Shown here in pieces: positions 1 through 7,484 of a stretch of 33,893 nt of DNA. Source of the DNA: JBJXGC01 sp046154545 (GTDB lineage Bacteria; Chloroflexota; Dehalococcoidia; Tepidiformales; Tepidiformaceae); NCBI GenBank assembly GCA_046154545.1, contig JBJXGC010000167.1:1-33893 (forward strand). Reading direction: 5' to 3'. Position 1 is the stretch's first letter. Every line of letters begins with the position of its first letter. Under the pieces are notes generated by a model that was given only the letters and a program-made list of their open reading frames with translations, was not told the DNA's origin and ran no database searches. Both the position numbers and the translations under genes were made by a program.

Positions 1-126
1 CGCGCCACCGCCGAGCAGCAGTAGCTCCTCGAATGGCAGGCCAACCTCCCCCTGCCAGAAGCGGAGCATCGCCTCCAGGTTGTTGGCGAAGAGGCCGACA
101 TCGATGGCGGGTTTGGCGAGTTGCAT
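1..126 (-). CDS. VOC (glyoxalase/bleomycin-resistance) family protein, 5' part only
   Basis: The window edge cuts this minus-strand gene after 42 codons. The visible N-terminus begins MQLAKPAIDVGLFANNLEAM and continues into a stretch ending GLPFEELLLLGG. This is the typical first beta strand and helix of a vicinal-oxygen-chelate domain, in which D9-V-G-L and a following helix lead to a G-L-P turn. The start is ATG at 126, with a GAGGG Shine-Dalgarno sequence about 6 nt upstream. The upstream Uma2-family gene stops at 133, only 6 nt away, so the two are probably co-transcribed. The metal ligands lie mostly outside the window, so neither substrate nor enzyme activity can be assigned. Confidence 0.7.
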   Translation of the reverse strand, partial: MQLAKPAIDVGLFANNLEAMLRFWQGEVGLPFEELLLLGGGA

Positions 127-132
127 GGGCCC

Positions 133-690
133 TCAGAGTCTCACGGCACGGAACGCAGCATCCATATCGATGACGATGTCCAGTGACGAGACCGGTACCT
201 TGCCGAGCTTATGGACGACCTCCGTGTACGAGCCATCCGCCTGGCGGATACTTGCGCGCACTTCCAGCCTGGGCAGGTCGATAAGCCAGATCTCGACGTC
301 GCCACGCTGCCGGTATCCAGCGACCTTCTCGCGGGCGTCGTACGCTCCAGTTGACGGTGCCCAGACTTCGATCACCAGCGGCACCGGGTCGAAGTACGTT
401 TCGACCCCAGATTCCTCCCAGCGGCCCTCCATGGCGGTCACCGGGAAAACCACCACGTCAGGGATGTAGTGGTCCCCCGAAGGAAGCCTGAGACGGGCGG
501 AGTTGTAGCTGGCGAGGTAGAGCGCGGGATCCACTTGGGCGTCGAGCTGGTGGCAGATGCCCACGTTGAGGGTGTTGTGGCGCATCGTCATGCCCGGTTT
601 CTCCTTAAGCCGCCCGCAGACGAGTTCCCACTGGACTTCTGGGAAGTCCTCCGCGGTAAGTTGGCGGTAAGTGGCTTCGCTGACCGGCAC
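133..690 (-). CDS. Uma2 family (DUF820) putative endonuclease
   Basis: A 185-residue protein with the Uma2/DUF820 layout, a restriction-endonuclease-like PD-(D/E)XK fold. Visible landmarks are PDVVVF at 77-82, LVIEVW at 105-110, D118 followed by K122, and EIWLID at 133-138. These match the family's acidic and lysine active-site positions. The start is GTG at 690, with an AAGGAG Shine-Dalgarno sequence 7 nt upstream. Family members are very common in Cyanobacteria, Chloroflexota and Deinococcota, are often multicopy, and mostly have no proven role. The gene lies between katG upstream and a VOC gene downstream on the same strand; a GC-rich hairpin at 814-845 separates it from katG. The family assignment is firm; the biological role is unknown. 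Confidence 0.85.
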   Translation of the reverse strand: MPVSEATYRQLTAEDFPEVQWELVCGRLKEKPGMTMRHNTLNVGICHQLDAQVDPALYLASYNSARLRLPSGDHYIPDVVVFPVTAMEGRWEESGVETYFDPVPLVIEVWAPSTGAYDAREKVAGYRQRGDVEIWLIDLPRLEVRASIRQADGSYTEVVHKLGKVPVSSLDIVIDMDAAFRAVRL

Positions 691-813
691 TCGAGACTCC
701 TTCGTGGCAGGCTCATCCTACCAGAAGCGAGCAGGCGGAATGGACAACATCCAGGGGCGGATGGGCAGCGGACGCCAGCCACCAGCCGCCCCACTCAGGC
801 GGCAGCCGGGCAC

Positions 814-845
814 GCGCGCCGCGGGGGTCACCCCGCGCGGCGCGC
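814..845 (-). terminator. GC-rich hairpin after katG
   Basis: Near-perfect inverted repeat with arms of about 13 bp (814-826 against 831-845, with a 2-nt bulge) around a GTCA loop. It lies 34 nt beyond the katG stop on the minus strand, before the Uma2 gene. No U-tract follows, so it is either a weak intrinsic terminator or an RNA-stabilising stem. Function is inferred from position only. Confidence 0.45.
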
Positions 846-878
846 CGAGTCAAGAGCCGTGGCCGCACGCAGCCCGCG

Positions 879-3014
879 TTACTTCACGTCGAAGCGGTCG
901 AGATTCATGACTTTGTCCCACGCCGCCACGAAGTCCCGCACGAACGCCTGTTGCGAATCGTCACAGGCGTAGACCTCGGCGATCGCCCGGAGCTGCGAGT
1001 TGAAACCGAACACGAGGTCCACCCTGGTGCCGGTCCACTTGAGCGCGCCGCTCTTGCGGTCCCGTCCTTCGAACACGTCCTGCTGGCCGGCGGCTGGCTG
1101 CCATTCGGTGTTCAAATCAAGCAGGTTCACAAAGAAGTCGTTGGTCAACGTCCCGGGGCGGCTGGTGAAGACGCCGAGGTTGGACTGGCGCGCGTTCGCG
1201 TTGAGGGCGCGCATGCCGCCGAGGAGCACCGTCAGCTCGGGAGCGGTGAGCGTCAGCAGCTCCGCCCGGGCTACCAGGAGCTCTTCGGCCGTGTGCGTGT
1301 GGCCGGCGCGAAGGTAGTTGCGGAACCCGTCGGCGGTCGGTTCGAGCACGGCGAACGACTCAACGTCGGTCTGCTCCTGGGTCGCGTCCGTGCGACCCGG
1401 GGTGAAGGGGACACGGACGTCGTGACCGGCGTCCTTCGCCGCCTTCTCGACGGCGGCGCACCCGCCCAGGACGATCAGGTCGGCGAGCGAGACCCGCTTC
1501 CCGCCGGCCGCTGAGCCGTTGAACTCCGCCCGGACGCGCTCCAGCGTCTGCAGCGCGCTCCGCAGTGCGGCGGGGTCGTTGACTTCCCAGTCCTTCTGGG
1601 GCGCGAGCCGGACGCGGGCGCCGTTGGCCCCGCCCCGCCGGTCGGTGCCGCGGAAGGTGGCGGCGGAAGCCCATGCCGTGGAGACGAGCTGGGAGATGGT
1701 CAACCCGGCGGCGAGGATGCTGGCCTTGAGGCTGGCGATGTCTGCTTCGCCGATCAGGGGATGGTCAACGGCGGGAACCGGGTCCTGCCAGACCTGAGGC
1801 TCGGCGGGCACGAGGGCGCCAAGGTATCGGGCGATAGGCCCCATATCGCGATGGGTGAGCTTGTACCAGGCCTTCGCGAAGGCGTCGGCGAACTGGTCGG
1901 GGTGTTCGTAGAAGCGCTTCGCGATCGGCAGGTAGGCCGGGTCCATGCGCAGGGAGAGGTCCGTCGTGAGCATCATGGGCGCGTGCTTCCTGGCCGGGTC
2001 GTGGGCGTCCGGCACGGTGCCCACGGCCGCCGGATCGGTGGGTTTCCACTGGGTCGCGCCGGCCGGGCTCTTTGTTTTCTCCCATTCGTACTTGAAGACG
2101 TTGTCGAAGAAGTTGTTGTCCCACTTCACGGGGTTCGTGGTCCATGCCCCTTCGAGCCCGCTGGTGATCGTGTCAACGCCTTTGCCGCTGCCAAAGCTGT
2201 TCTTCCAGCCCAGGCCCTGCTCCGCCACGCTGGCGCCCTCTGGTTCGGGGCCGACGTACTTCTCTGCATCGGCGGCGCCGTGCGATTTACCGAAGGTGTG
2301 CCCACCGGCGATGAGGGCGACGGTTTCCTCGTCGTTCATCGCCATGCGGCGGAAGGTTTCGCGAATGTCTCTCCCGGCGGAGACGGGGTCGCCGTTGGCG
2401 TTCGGGCCCTGCGGATTGACGTAGATCAGGCCCATCTGGACGGCGCCAAGGGGATTCGCGAGTTCGCGGTCGCCGCTGTAGCGCTCGTCGCCGAGCCAGG
2501 TGCGCTCTGTGCCCCAGTTGATGTCCTCGGGCTCCCAGGTGTCTTCGCGGCCGCCCGCGAAACCGAACGTCTTGAAGCCCATGGACTCCAGGGCGCAGTT
2601 GCCCGCGAAGATCATGAGGTCGGCCCAGGAGATCTTCCGGCCATACTTCTGCTTGATGGGCCAGAGCAACCGGCGAGCACGGTCGAGGTTGGCGTTATCG
2701 GGCCAGCTATTGAGGGGCGCGTAACGCTGGGTGCCGCGGGATGCGCCGCCGCGGCCATCGCTGATGCGGTAGGTGCCGGCGCTGTGCCAGGCCATGCGGA
2801 TAAAGAGCGGCCCATAGTGGCCGTAGTCAGCGGGCCACCAATCCTGGGACGTGGTCATCAACTGAATGACGTCCTGCTTCAGGGCCTCCAGGTCGAGCGT
2901 CTTGAACGCTTCGGCGTAGTTGAAGTCCTTGCCCATGGGGTCGGACAGGGGCGAGTTCTGGTTGAGCCCCTTCAGATTCAGCTGATTCGGCCACCAGTCC
3001 TGGTTCGAGGTCAT
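879..3014 (-). CDS. katG: Catalase-peroxidase KatG
   Basis: Bifunctional haem catalase-peroxidase of 711 residues that disproportionates hydrogen peroxide. The open frame extends further upstream, but the family N-terminus begins at MTSNQDWWPNQ (ATG 3014), preceded by AAGGAG. The N-terminal haem domain shows distal R73, W76 and H77, and Y198 and M224, which with W76 form the Met-Tyr-Trp adduct needed for catalase activity. The spacings match those of the M. tuberculosis enzyme (W107/Y229/M255). Proximal H239 sits in AGGHTFGKSH and a proximal Trp at 291. The second, haem-less domain is complete and the gene ends in FDVK. It is transcribed divergently from the SEC-C gene, with 338 bp between them containing palindromic sequence near 3165. 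All key residues are present, so activity is expected. Confidence 0.97.
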   Translation of the reverse strand: MTSNQDWWPNQLNLKGLNQNSPLSDPMGKDFNYAEAFKTLDLEALKQDVIQLMTTSQDWWPADYGHYGPLFIRMAWHSAGTYRISDGRGGASRGTQRYAPLNSWPDNANLDRARRLLWPIKQKYGRKISWADLMIFAGNCALESMGFKTFGFAGGREDTWEPEDINWGTERTWLGDERYSGDRELANPLGAVQMGLIYVNPQGPNANGDPVSAGRDIRETFRRMAMNDEETVALIAGGHTFGKSHGAADAEKYVGPEPEGASVAEQGLGWKNSFGSGKGVDTITSGLEGAWTTNPVKWDNNFFDNVFKYEWEKTKSPAGATQWKPTDPAAVGTVPDAHDPARKHAPMMLTTDLSLRMDPAYLPIAKRFYEHPDQFADAFAKAWYKLTHRDMGPIARYLGALVPAEPQVWQDPVPAVDHPLIGEADIASLKASILAAGLTISQLVSTAWASAATFRGTDRRGGANGARVRLAPQKDWEVNDPAALRSALQTLERVRAEFNGSAAGGKRVSLADLIVLGGCAAVEKAAKDAGHDVRVPFTPGRTDATQEQTDVESFAVLEPTADGFRNYLRAGHTHTAEELLVARAELLTLTAPELTVLLGGMRALNANARQSNLGVFTSRPGTLTNDFFVNLLDLNTEWQPAAGQQDVFEGRDRKSGALKWTGTRVDLVFGFNSQLRAIAEVYACDDSQQAFVRDFVAAWDKVMNLDRFDVK

Positions 3015-3352
3015 CTCATTCTCCTTCTGGCCCGCTCGATGCGGCGAAACGTGACTTGGAAGTGGGTTCGCCTCGTCCGGGCGTCCCCTCGTCCATCTGC
3101 TGATCTCCGGTTGGGCCAGGGGCGGGACGAACAACCCGCCGCTGCCCAAGGCGTCTTGGCGAGTGCTGCAGGATGCAGCCTCGCGGTGCTGCAACATCCT
3201 AGCGCCGGGCTCGATTACTTTCACCTGTTCCGGCGCGCGCGGCCCGCCAATCGCTCGCGGGAGCATCAGCCCGCCTGGGGATGTTGCCCGCGGCTCCCGC
3301 TTCGCGCTCACGAACCGTAGAATCCGCAGAGACAACAGCGCACGAGATGCAA
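3015..3352. promoter_or_regulatory. Divergent katG / SEC-C intergenic region with palindromes
   Basis: This 338-bp region separates divergent katG and the SEC-C gene. At 3165-3179 there is a perfect 6-bp-arm palindrome (GCTGCA-GGA-TGCAGC). The half-site GTGCTGCA occurs at 3163-3170 and again at 3186-3193, a 23-bp (about two helical turns) spacing, and the second copy is followed by CATCCT, which pairs with the AGGATG of the first. This looks like an operator for a regulator of katG, but which one (PerR, Fur or OxyR type) cannot be told. A TAGAAT box at 3318-3323 could be the -10 of the SEC-C gene. Nothing else recognisable was seen. Confidence 0.35.
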
Positions 3353-4390
3353 ATGGCCAAGGTCGGAAGAAACACCCCATGTCCCTGCGGCAGCGGACGG
3401 AAGTACAAGCACTGCTGCGTCAACGACTCTCCCGGGATCGGCGAAGACGACCGGGTGACGGAGCCGCTGCGCATGGATCACCGCGCCATGGAGCGCCAGC
3501 TGGCGGACATCGCCGGCCTCATGGCGGATAGAGAGTTCAGCTCAATCGACGAGACGAACTCGTACCTTGATGACGTGTTGGCAGGCGGCGACGTGCCTCA
3601 GCCGCGCTTTCGACCCCCCGGCAAGCGCGCACAAGATCTGATGTACGACGCCTGGGAGGCCAGCGGCGGCGAGCGCGTGAGCCTGGCCCGAAAGGCGCTC
3701 ACCGTCTCCGAAGATTGCGCCGACGCGTACGTCCTCCTTGCCGAGGAGGCAGCAACAACCCTCGACGAGGCGCTCGGACTCTATCGTCAGGGCGTGGCAG
3801 CCGGAGAACGAGCGCTCGGGCCGGCGCCCTTCAGCGAAGACGTCGGGCACTTCTGGGGCTTTCTGGAGACCCGGCCATACATGCGAGCGCGGCTCGGGCT
3901 CGCGCACTGCCTGGCCAAAAGCGGCGAACTCGCGGAAGCCATTGAGCATGCCCGGGAGATGCTGCGGCTGAACCCCGGCGACAACCAGGGCGTACGCTAC
4001 CCGCTCCTGGCCTTTCTGCTGGAAGCTGGCCGGGTCGAAAGCGCAGAGGAGTTGCTTGACCGCTACCCCGACGACGGCACCGCGTCCTGGGCCTACGGTC
4101 GGGCCCTCCTCGCCTTCAAGCGGGGAGACACCACCGCTGCCTCTCGGCGGGCTCTCGGCGAAGCGATCAAAGTGAACGCCTACGTGCCGTCCTACCTCCT
4201 GCGGGAGAGGCTTCTGCCCGACGAACTGCCGGACTACGTGGGGTTCGGCGACGAGTCCGAAGCGGTCGCCTGCGTGAGCGAGCAGATTGCGGCGTGGCTG
4301 GCGACGCCCGGTTCTCTCGCCTGGCTGGCCGGCTCCCTGAGACCCGCGCCGACTGCGGGCAGGCAAATCGCACGCCGCCGCCGCCGATAG
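3353..4390 (+). CDS. SEC-C zinc-motif protein with TPR-like repeats
   Basis: About 345 residues starting MAKVGRNTPCPCGSGRKY; another ATG lies two codons upstream at 3347. The N-terminus is a SEC-C zinc-binding knuckle (C10, C12, H20/C21/C22) like that at the C-terminus of SecA. The rest is helical and TPR-like: an acidic linker, then a domain with the signature ETRPYMRAR and GDNQGVRYPLLAFLLEAG, as in ST7-like tetratricopeptide proteins found widely in bacteria. The C-terminus ends in a run of arginines (ARRRRR). No catalytic residues are evident; a scaffold or chaperone-adaptor role is inferred. It is divergent from katG and converges on the orphan gyrB tail at 4478. Confidence 0.75.
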   Translation: MAKVGRNTPCPCGSGRKYKHCCVNDSPGIGEDDRVTEPLRMDHRAMERQLADIAGLMADREFSSIDETNSYLDDVLAGGDVPQPRFRPPGKRAQDLMYDAWEASGGERVSLARKALTVSEDCADAYVLLAEEAATTLDEALGLYRQGVAAGERALGPAPFSEDVGHFWGFLETRPYMRARLGLAHCLAKSGELAEAIEHAREMLRLNPGDNQGVRYPLLAFLLEAGRVESAEELLDRYPDDGTASWAYGRALLAFKRGDTTAASRRALGEAIKVNAYVPSYLLRERLLPDELPDYVGFGDESEAVACVSEQIAAWLATPGSLAWLAGSLRPAPTAGRQIARRRRR

Positions 4391-4477
4391 CCCAACCGCC
4401 GCACACTGAACGGCATCGGAGGACGTGCCGCGACCAGTCAGGAGAAACAGCTCACGGCCAATTGCGGCCGGGAGGAT

Positions 4478-4530
4478 CCGGCCCTACACGTCGAGGTTCT
4501 TCACCTGGGTGGCGTGGCTCTGGATGAACC
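4478..4530 (-). pseudogene. Orphan copy of the gyrB 3' end (direct repeat with 5231-5283)
   Basis: 53 bp identical to 5231-5283, the end of the real gyrB gene. The copy covers the last 14 codons (FIQSHATQVKNLDV), the stop codon and a few bases beyond. After a one-base indel a further ~11 bp match, and then similarity is lost: upstream in the reading frame the orphan encodes residues unrelated to GyrB. Both copies have the same orientation, 753 bp apart, and hicBA lies between them. This is the layout of an attL/attR-like pair left by insertion at a gene 3' end. No integrase is visible. Confidence 0.85.
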
Positions 4531-4739
4531 GCGGCGAGGGGTGCGACACGGCCTCGATGAGTTCGGGCACCTGGGTGCGGGTTGGGTTGAGAGGTTCGCG
4601 TGCCACAAAGGCCAATATCCATAGCGCGACAGTGATGGAGCGCCGCGGTCTCAGGCGACGCGAGACGGTTGGGCTGTCAGGGGGGCCAAGAATGATCGAA
4701 GCGCTAGCCCGGCAGGGAATGGGCGCGGAGTGCCGCAGC

Positions 4740-4779
4740 GCTGACAGCGCAGAGCTATAGCTGACAGCGCAGAGCTATA
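4740..4779 (+). repeat. Two exact tandem 20-bp repeats at the hicB promoter
   Basis: 4740-4759 and 4760-4779 are identical 20-mers (GCTGACAGCG followed by CAGAGCTATA). The junction makes a perfect 10-bp palindrome AGCTATAGCT at 4753-4762. The second copy supplies the start of a TATAAT box at 4776-4781. Tandem copies spaced about two helical turns apart could be an operator for the HicAB complex; this is inferred from position. Confidence 0.8.
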
Positions 4780-4781
4780 AT
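4776..4781 (+). promoter_or_regulatory. hicB -10 box (leaderless)
   Basis: A consensus TATAAT ends 7 nt before the hicB ATG at 4789. With the usual -10 to +1 distance, transcription would begin at or next to the start codon, giving a leaderless mRNA. No clear -35 hexamer lies 16-18 bp upstream. Confidence 0.6.
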
Positions 4782-4788
4782 GGTGGCA

Positions 4789-4992
4789 ATGCACGCTGAA
4801 GTTCAGGTAGTCGTCTTTCGAGAGAATGAGTACTGGGTTGCGCGGGCCCTACCCGTTGAAGTTTCTTCGTTCGGCCGCTCCCGGCCCGAGGCCCTCGCGG
4901 CCATCCGCGAAGCGCTCGAACTCTATTTCGAGGACGAAGACGTGGTCGTGAGTCCAGCGACGGACGCCACGATCGAAACAGTCCTTGTCTAA
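4789..4992 (+). CDS. hicB: HicB family antitoxin
   Basis: A 67-residue HicB-type protein consisting only of the degenerate RNase-H-like HicB fold. The family pattern shows in QVVVFRENEYWVARALPVEV, then GRSRPEALAAIREALELY. No C-terminal DNA-binding domain (HTH or RHH) is present, so any autoregulation would need HicA or another factor. The start at 4789 is preferred over an in-frame ATG at 4780 because the latter overlaps the TATAAT box. The downstream hicA overlaps by 8 nt, the usual tight coupling. The antitoxin would bind and neutralise the HicA RNase. The pair lies between the two gyrB-tail repeats. Confidence 0.88.
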   Translation: MHAEVQVVVFRENEYWVARALPVEVSSFGRSRPEALAAIREALELYFEDEDVVVSPATDATIETVLV

Positions 4993-5209
4993 GCTTCACA
5001 CGAGCGCAGACGTTCTAAGGGCATTGGCGCGGGCGGGATTCGTGCAGGTGAGCCAACGAGGGAGTCACCTCAAGTTGCGCAAGGATGCTCAAGGCCTCGC
5101 CTTGACCGTGATCGTCCCGCACCCGGCGCGCGAGCTGCCCCGCGGCACATTTGACTCGATTCTCAAGCAGGCGGGAATGACCCACGAGGCGTTCGACCGG
5201 CTCGTTTAG
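4985..5209 (+). CDS. hicA: HicA family mRNA interferase toxin
   Basis: A 74-residue HicA toxin with a double-stranded RNA-binding-like fold. The catalytic G26-S27-H28 motif sits in SQRGSHLKLRK, and the family tail PRGTFDSILKQAGM is intact. It starts with TTG at 4985, overlapping the hicB end by 8 nt. Known HicA proteins cut mRNA independently of translation. Gene length and the histidine are intact, so the toxin looks functional. It runs towards gyrB, which is on the opposite strand, with 27 bp between the two stop codons. Confidence 0.88.
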   Translation: MSKLHTSADVLRALARAGFVQVSQRGSHLKLRKDAQGLALTVIVPHPARELPRGTFDSILKQAGMTHEAFDRLV

Positions 5210-5230
5210 AAGCCGCTAAGCCAGTCACTC

Positions 5231-5283
5231 CCGGCCCTACACGTCGAGGTTCTTCACCTGGGTGGCGTGGCTCTGGATGAACC
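5231..5283 (-). repeat. gyrB 3' end, partner of the orphan copy at 4478-4530
   Basis: This is the in-gene copy of the 53-bp direct repeat. It includes 6 bp beyond the gyrB stop. Sequence past 5231 towards hicA is unrelated to the sequence beyond the orphan copy, so the repeat boundary is sharp just after the stop codon. Confidence 0.85.
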
Positions 5284-7180
5284 GGCGGCGAGGGGCGACA
5301 TCGTCGCCCATCAGCTCGAAGAAGACCGTGTCAGCCGCGGCCGCATCTTCCACGCCCACCTGGAGGAGGATGCGGTTCTCGCGGTGCATGGTCGTGTTCC
5401 AGAGCTCTTCCGCGTTCATCTCGCCGAGGCCTTTGAAGCGCTGGACCGAGAAGTTGCCCTTGCGCGTCTTGCGGTACTCGTCCAGCTCTGCGTCGCTGTA
5501 CATATAGTTGGCGTTCTTGCCCACCGTCACCCGGTAGAGGGGCGGCTGGGCGATGTAGAGGTAGCCGCCATAGATCAGCTCGGGCATGTTGCGGAAGAAG
5601 AAGGTCAGCAGCAGCGTCCGGATGTGGGCGCCATCGACGTCGGCGTCAGTCATGATGATGACCTTGTGGTAGCGGAGCTTGGCCACGTCGAAGGTCTCGC
5701 GGATGCCCGTACCGAGGGCAGAGATGACGAGCCGGATCGCCTCGTGAGCGAGCATCTTGTCGGGCCGCGCCTTCTCGACGTTCAGGATCTTGCCGAAGAG
5801 CGGGAGGATGGCCTGGAACTTGCGGTCCCGCCCCTGCTTGGCCGAGCCACCGGCGCTGTCGCCCTCGACGATGAAGATCTCGGTCTCCTCGGGGTCGCGG
5901 CTCGAACAGTCGGCCAGCTTGCCGGGGAGTGTCCCGCTTTCGAGGGCGCTCTTGCGCTGGACGAGGTCGCGGGCCTTGCGCGCCGCCTCCCGGGCACGTG
6001 AGGCGGTCAGGCACTTGTCGATGATCTTGCGCCCGTCGCCCGGGTTCTCTTCGAGGTGCTGGGTGATGGCGTCGGCGATCACGCTCTGCACCTGGCCGGT
6101 CACTTCGAGGTTGCCGAGGCGCGTCTTCGTCTGGCCTTCGAACTGGGGTTCGGGCAACTTCACCGAGACGATCGCGACGAGGCCCTCGCGGGTATCGTCG
6201 CCTGAGAGGTTCGGGTCGTTGTCCTTCAGGATCTTGGCGCTGCGGGCGTACTTGTTCAGGACCGTCGTCAGGGCTGTCCGGAAGCCCGTCAGGTGGCTGC
6301 CACCATCGACCGTGTTGATCGAGTTCGCGAAGGTGAAGACCGCCTCATTGAAGCCGTCGTTGTACTGGATGGCGCACTCGATGACGTTTCCGTCGATCTC
6401 GCGTTCGACGTAGATCGGGTCGAAGTTCAGGGGCTCGCGGCCACGGTTGAGGTGGCGGACGAAGCTCTTGATGCCGCCTTCGAAGTAGTAGTTCGTCTCC
6501 TGGCCCGTGCGCTCGTCGCGGAGGTGGAACCACACGCCTTTCGTCAGATAGGCGTACTGGCGGAGCCGCTCGGCTTCGACTTTGAAGTCGAAGTCAACGC
6601 TTTCGAAGATCGTGGCGTCCGGTTTGAAGCTGACCGTCGTGCCGGGCTTGCGTCCGGTCACGGGGAAGGGGGTGAGTTCCGTCTGGGGCACGCCCCGCGC
6701 GTAGACCTGCTTGTAGACTTTGTTGGCGTGCGTCGGCCCCTGCGCTTCGGGGTCGGGCACAACTTCGACCCACATCTCTTCCGAGAGGGCGTTGACGACG
6801 CTGGCGCCGACGCCATGGAGGCCGCCGGAGACCTTATAGCCACCGCCGCCGAATTTGCCACCGGCGTGGAGGACGGTCATGACCGTCTCAACAGCCGTCT
6901 TGCCCGTCTGGCGCTGGATATCGACGGGGATGCCGCGGCCGTTGTCGGTCACGGTACACCAGCCATCCGCCTCGATGACGACCTCGACGCGGTCGCAATA
7001 CCCGGCCATCGCCTCATCGACGGCGTTATCGACGAGCTCTTTGATCAGGTGGTGAAGGCCGGACTTGTCGGTGGTGCCGATATACATGCCGGGCCGGCGG
7101 CGGACGGCCTCCAGCCCCTCGAGCACCTGGATGTTGTCAGCGGTGTACGAAGATGGGGAAGGTGTCGCGATAGCGGTCAT
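5237..7180 (-). CDS. gyrB: DNA gyrase subunit B
   Basis: A 647-residue ATPase subunit of the type IIA topoisomerase that introduces negative supercoils. The GHKL ATPase domain shows the N-box ELVDNAVDEA with catalytic E48, DNGRGIP at 79-85 and a GGLHGVGASV lid at 119-128. The transducer domain follows. The TOPRIM domain carries EGDSAGG at 439-445 and DADVDG at 512-517. The C-terminus RRFIQSHATQVKNLDV is the usual GyrB end, and the length is typical of the short form lacking the proteobacterial insert. gyrA is not in the window. A possible promoter is TTCGCG, 18 bp, TAAACT ending at 7247, giving a ~65-nt leader. The last 14 codons are duplicated at 4478-4530. Confidence 0.97.
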   Translation of the reverse strand: MTAIATPSPSSYTADNIQVLEGLEAVRRRPGMYIGTTDKSGLHHLIKELVDNAVDEAMAGYCDRVEVVIEADGWCTVTDNGRGIPVDIQRQTGKTAVETVMTVLHAGGKFGGGGYKVSGGLHGVGASVVNALSEEMWVEVVPDPEAQGPTHANKVYKQVYARGVPQTELTPFPVTGRKPGTTVSFKPDATIFESVDFDFKVEAERLRQYAYLTKGVWFHLRDERTGQETNYYFEGGIKSFVRHLNRGREPLNFDPIYVEREIDGNVIECAIQYNDGFNEAVFTFANSINTVDGGSHLTGFRTALTTVLNKYARSAKILKDNDPNLSGDDTREGLVAIVSVKLPEPQFEGQTKTRLGNLEVTGQVQSVIADAITQHLEENPGDGRKIIDKCLTASRAREAARKARDLVQRKSALESGTLPGKLADCSSRDPEETEIFIVEGDSAGGSAKQGRDRKFQAILPLFGKILNVEKARPDKMLAHEAIRLVISALGTGIRETFDVAKLRYHKVIIMTDADVDGAHIRTLLLTFFFRNMPELIYGGYLYIAQPPLYRVTVGKNANYMYSDAELDEYRKTRKGNFSVQRFKGLGEMNAEELWNTTMHRENRILLQVGVEDAAAADTVFFELMGDDVAPRRRFIQSHATQVKNLDV

Positions 7181-7246
7181 ACGGTGGTATCTAGCCTCAG
7201 CAGCGCGCTGGATCGGGGGGAGATGAACAGCGCGGTTACCTGATCA

Positions 7247-7276
7247 GTTTAGCACAAAACGGGGCATTTCGCGAAT
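7247..7276 (-). promoter_or_regulatory. Possible gyrB promoter
   Basis: On the minus strand, TTCGCG is followed after 18 bp by TAAACT (7247-7252). It lies about 65 nt upstream of the gyrB ATG and is the best -35/-10 match in the 133-bp gap. The gap otherwise shows nothing notable. Confidence 0.35.
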
Positions 7277-7313
7277 CCGGGAAGGCCTGATGGGGGGCCA
7301 GAGCGGCGTCTTA

Positions 7314-7484
7314 CTACTCTGCCTGCTCGGCGGCTTCCTGGCGTCGGCGCCGGTACCGCTCGAGCGTTTCCTCGGCATCGCGGCGCGACTCGTCAGTCAC
7401 GGCGACCCTCCGGACCGACATGCCCGTCATCTCCCTCACGACTACCGTCTTCGAGAAACGTTGTCCTGCGTACTTTGCGCTCAT
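7314..7484 (-). CDS. Small basic/charged protein of unknown function
   Basis: A 56-residue frame starting MSAKYAGQRFSK and ending in a charged helix (RDAEETLERYRRRRQEAAEQ). The case for it is a strong Shine-Dalgarno sequence (GGGGAGG, 6 nt before ATG 7484) and protein-like composition. It overlaps the last 92 nt of the upstream membrane-protein gene in another frame, which is long for a real overlap. Either this is a translationally coupled small gene or the overlap is fortuitous. No family is recognised. Confidence 0.45.
   Translation of the reverse strand: MSAKYAGQRFSKTVVVREMTGMSVRRVAVTDESRRDAEETLERYRRRRQEAAEQAE

Larger units (their letters stand above)
4391..4788. other. Intergenic stretch holding the orphan gyrB tail and hicB promoter repeats
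   Basis: This 398-bp stretch lies between the SEC-C gene and hicB. It contains the orphan copy of the gyrB 3' end (4478-4530) and a 20-bp tandem repeat just before hicB (4740-4779). On the minus strand one frame stays open from about 4735 into the orphan tail, but it has no plausible start and no homology I recognise apart from the tail, so I do not call it a gene. The 87 bp between 4391 and 4477 show nothing identifiable. Confidence 0.6.

Noticed and set aside
1761..3320. Long plus-strand open frame (519 codons) opposite katG
   Set aside because: It is antisense to an unmistakable katG and has low-complexity, non-family composition; long antisense frames are expected in GC-rich coding DNA.
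3015..3380. N-terminal extension of katG to an 833-residue protein
   Set aside because: The extra residues match no catalase-peroxidase, and a good Shine-Dalgarno sequence precedes ATG 3014.
4560..4760. Open minus-strand frame running into the orphan gyrB tail, possibly a second topoisomerase or fused gene
   Set aside because: There is no start codon with a ribosome site and no GyrB-like sequence before the 53-bp repeat; the frame is probably open by GC bias.
5267..7243. Long plus-strand open frames opposite gyrB
   Set aside because: Shadows of gyrB with no recognisable protein features.
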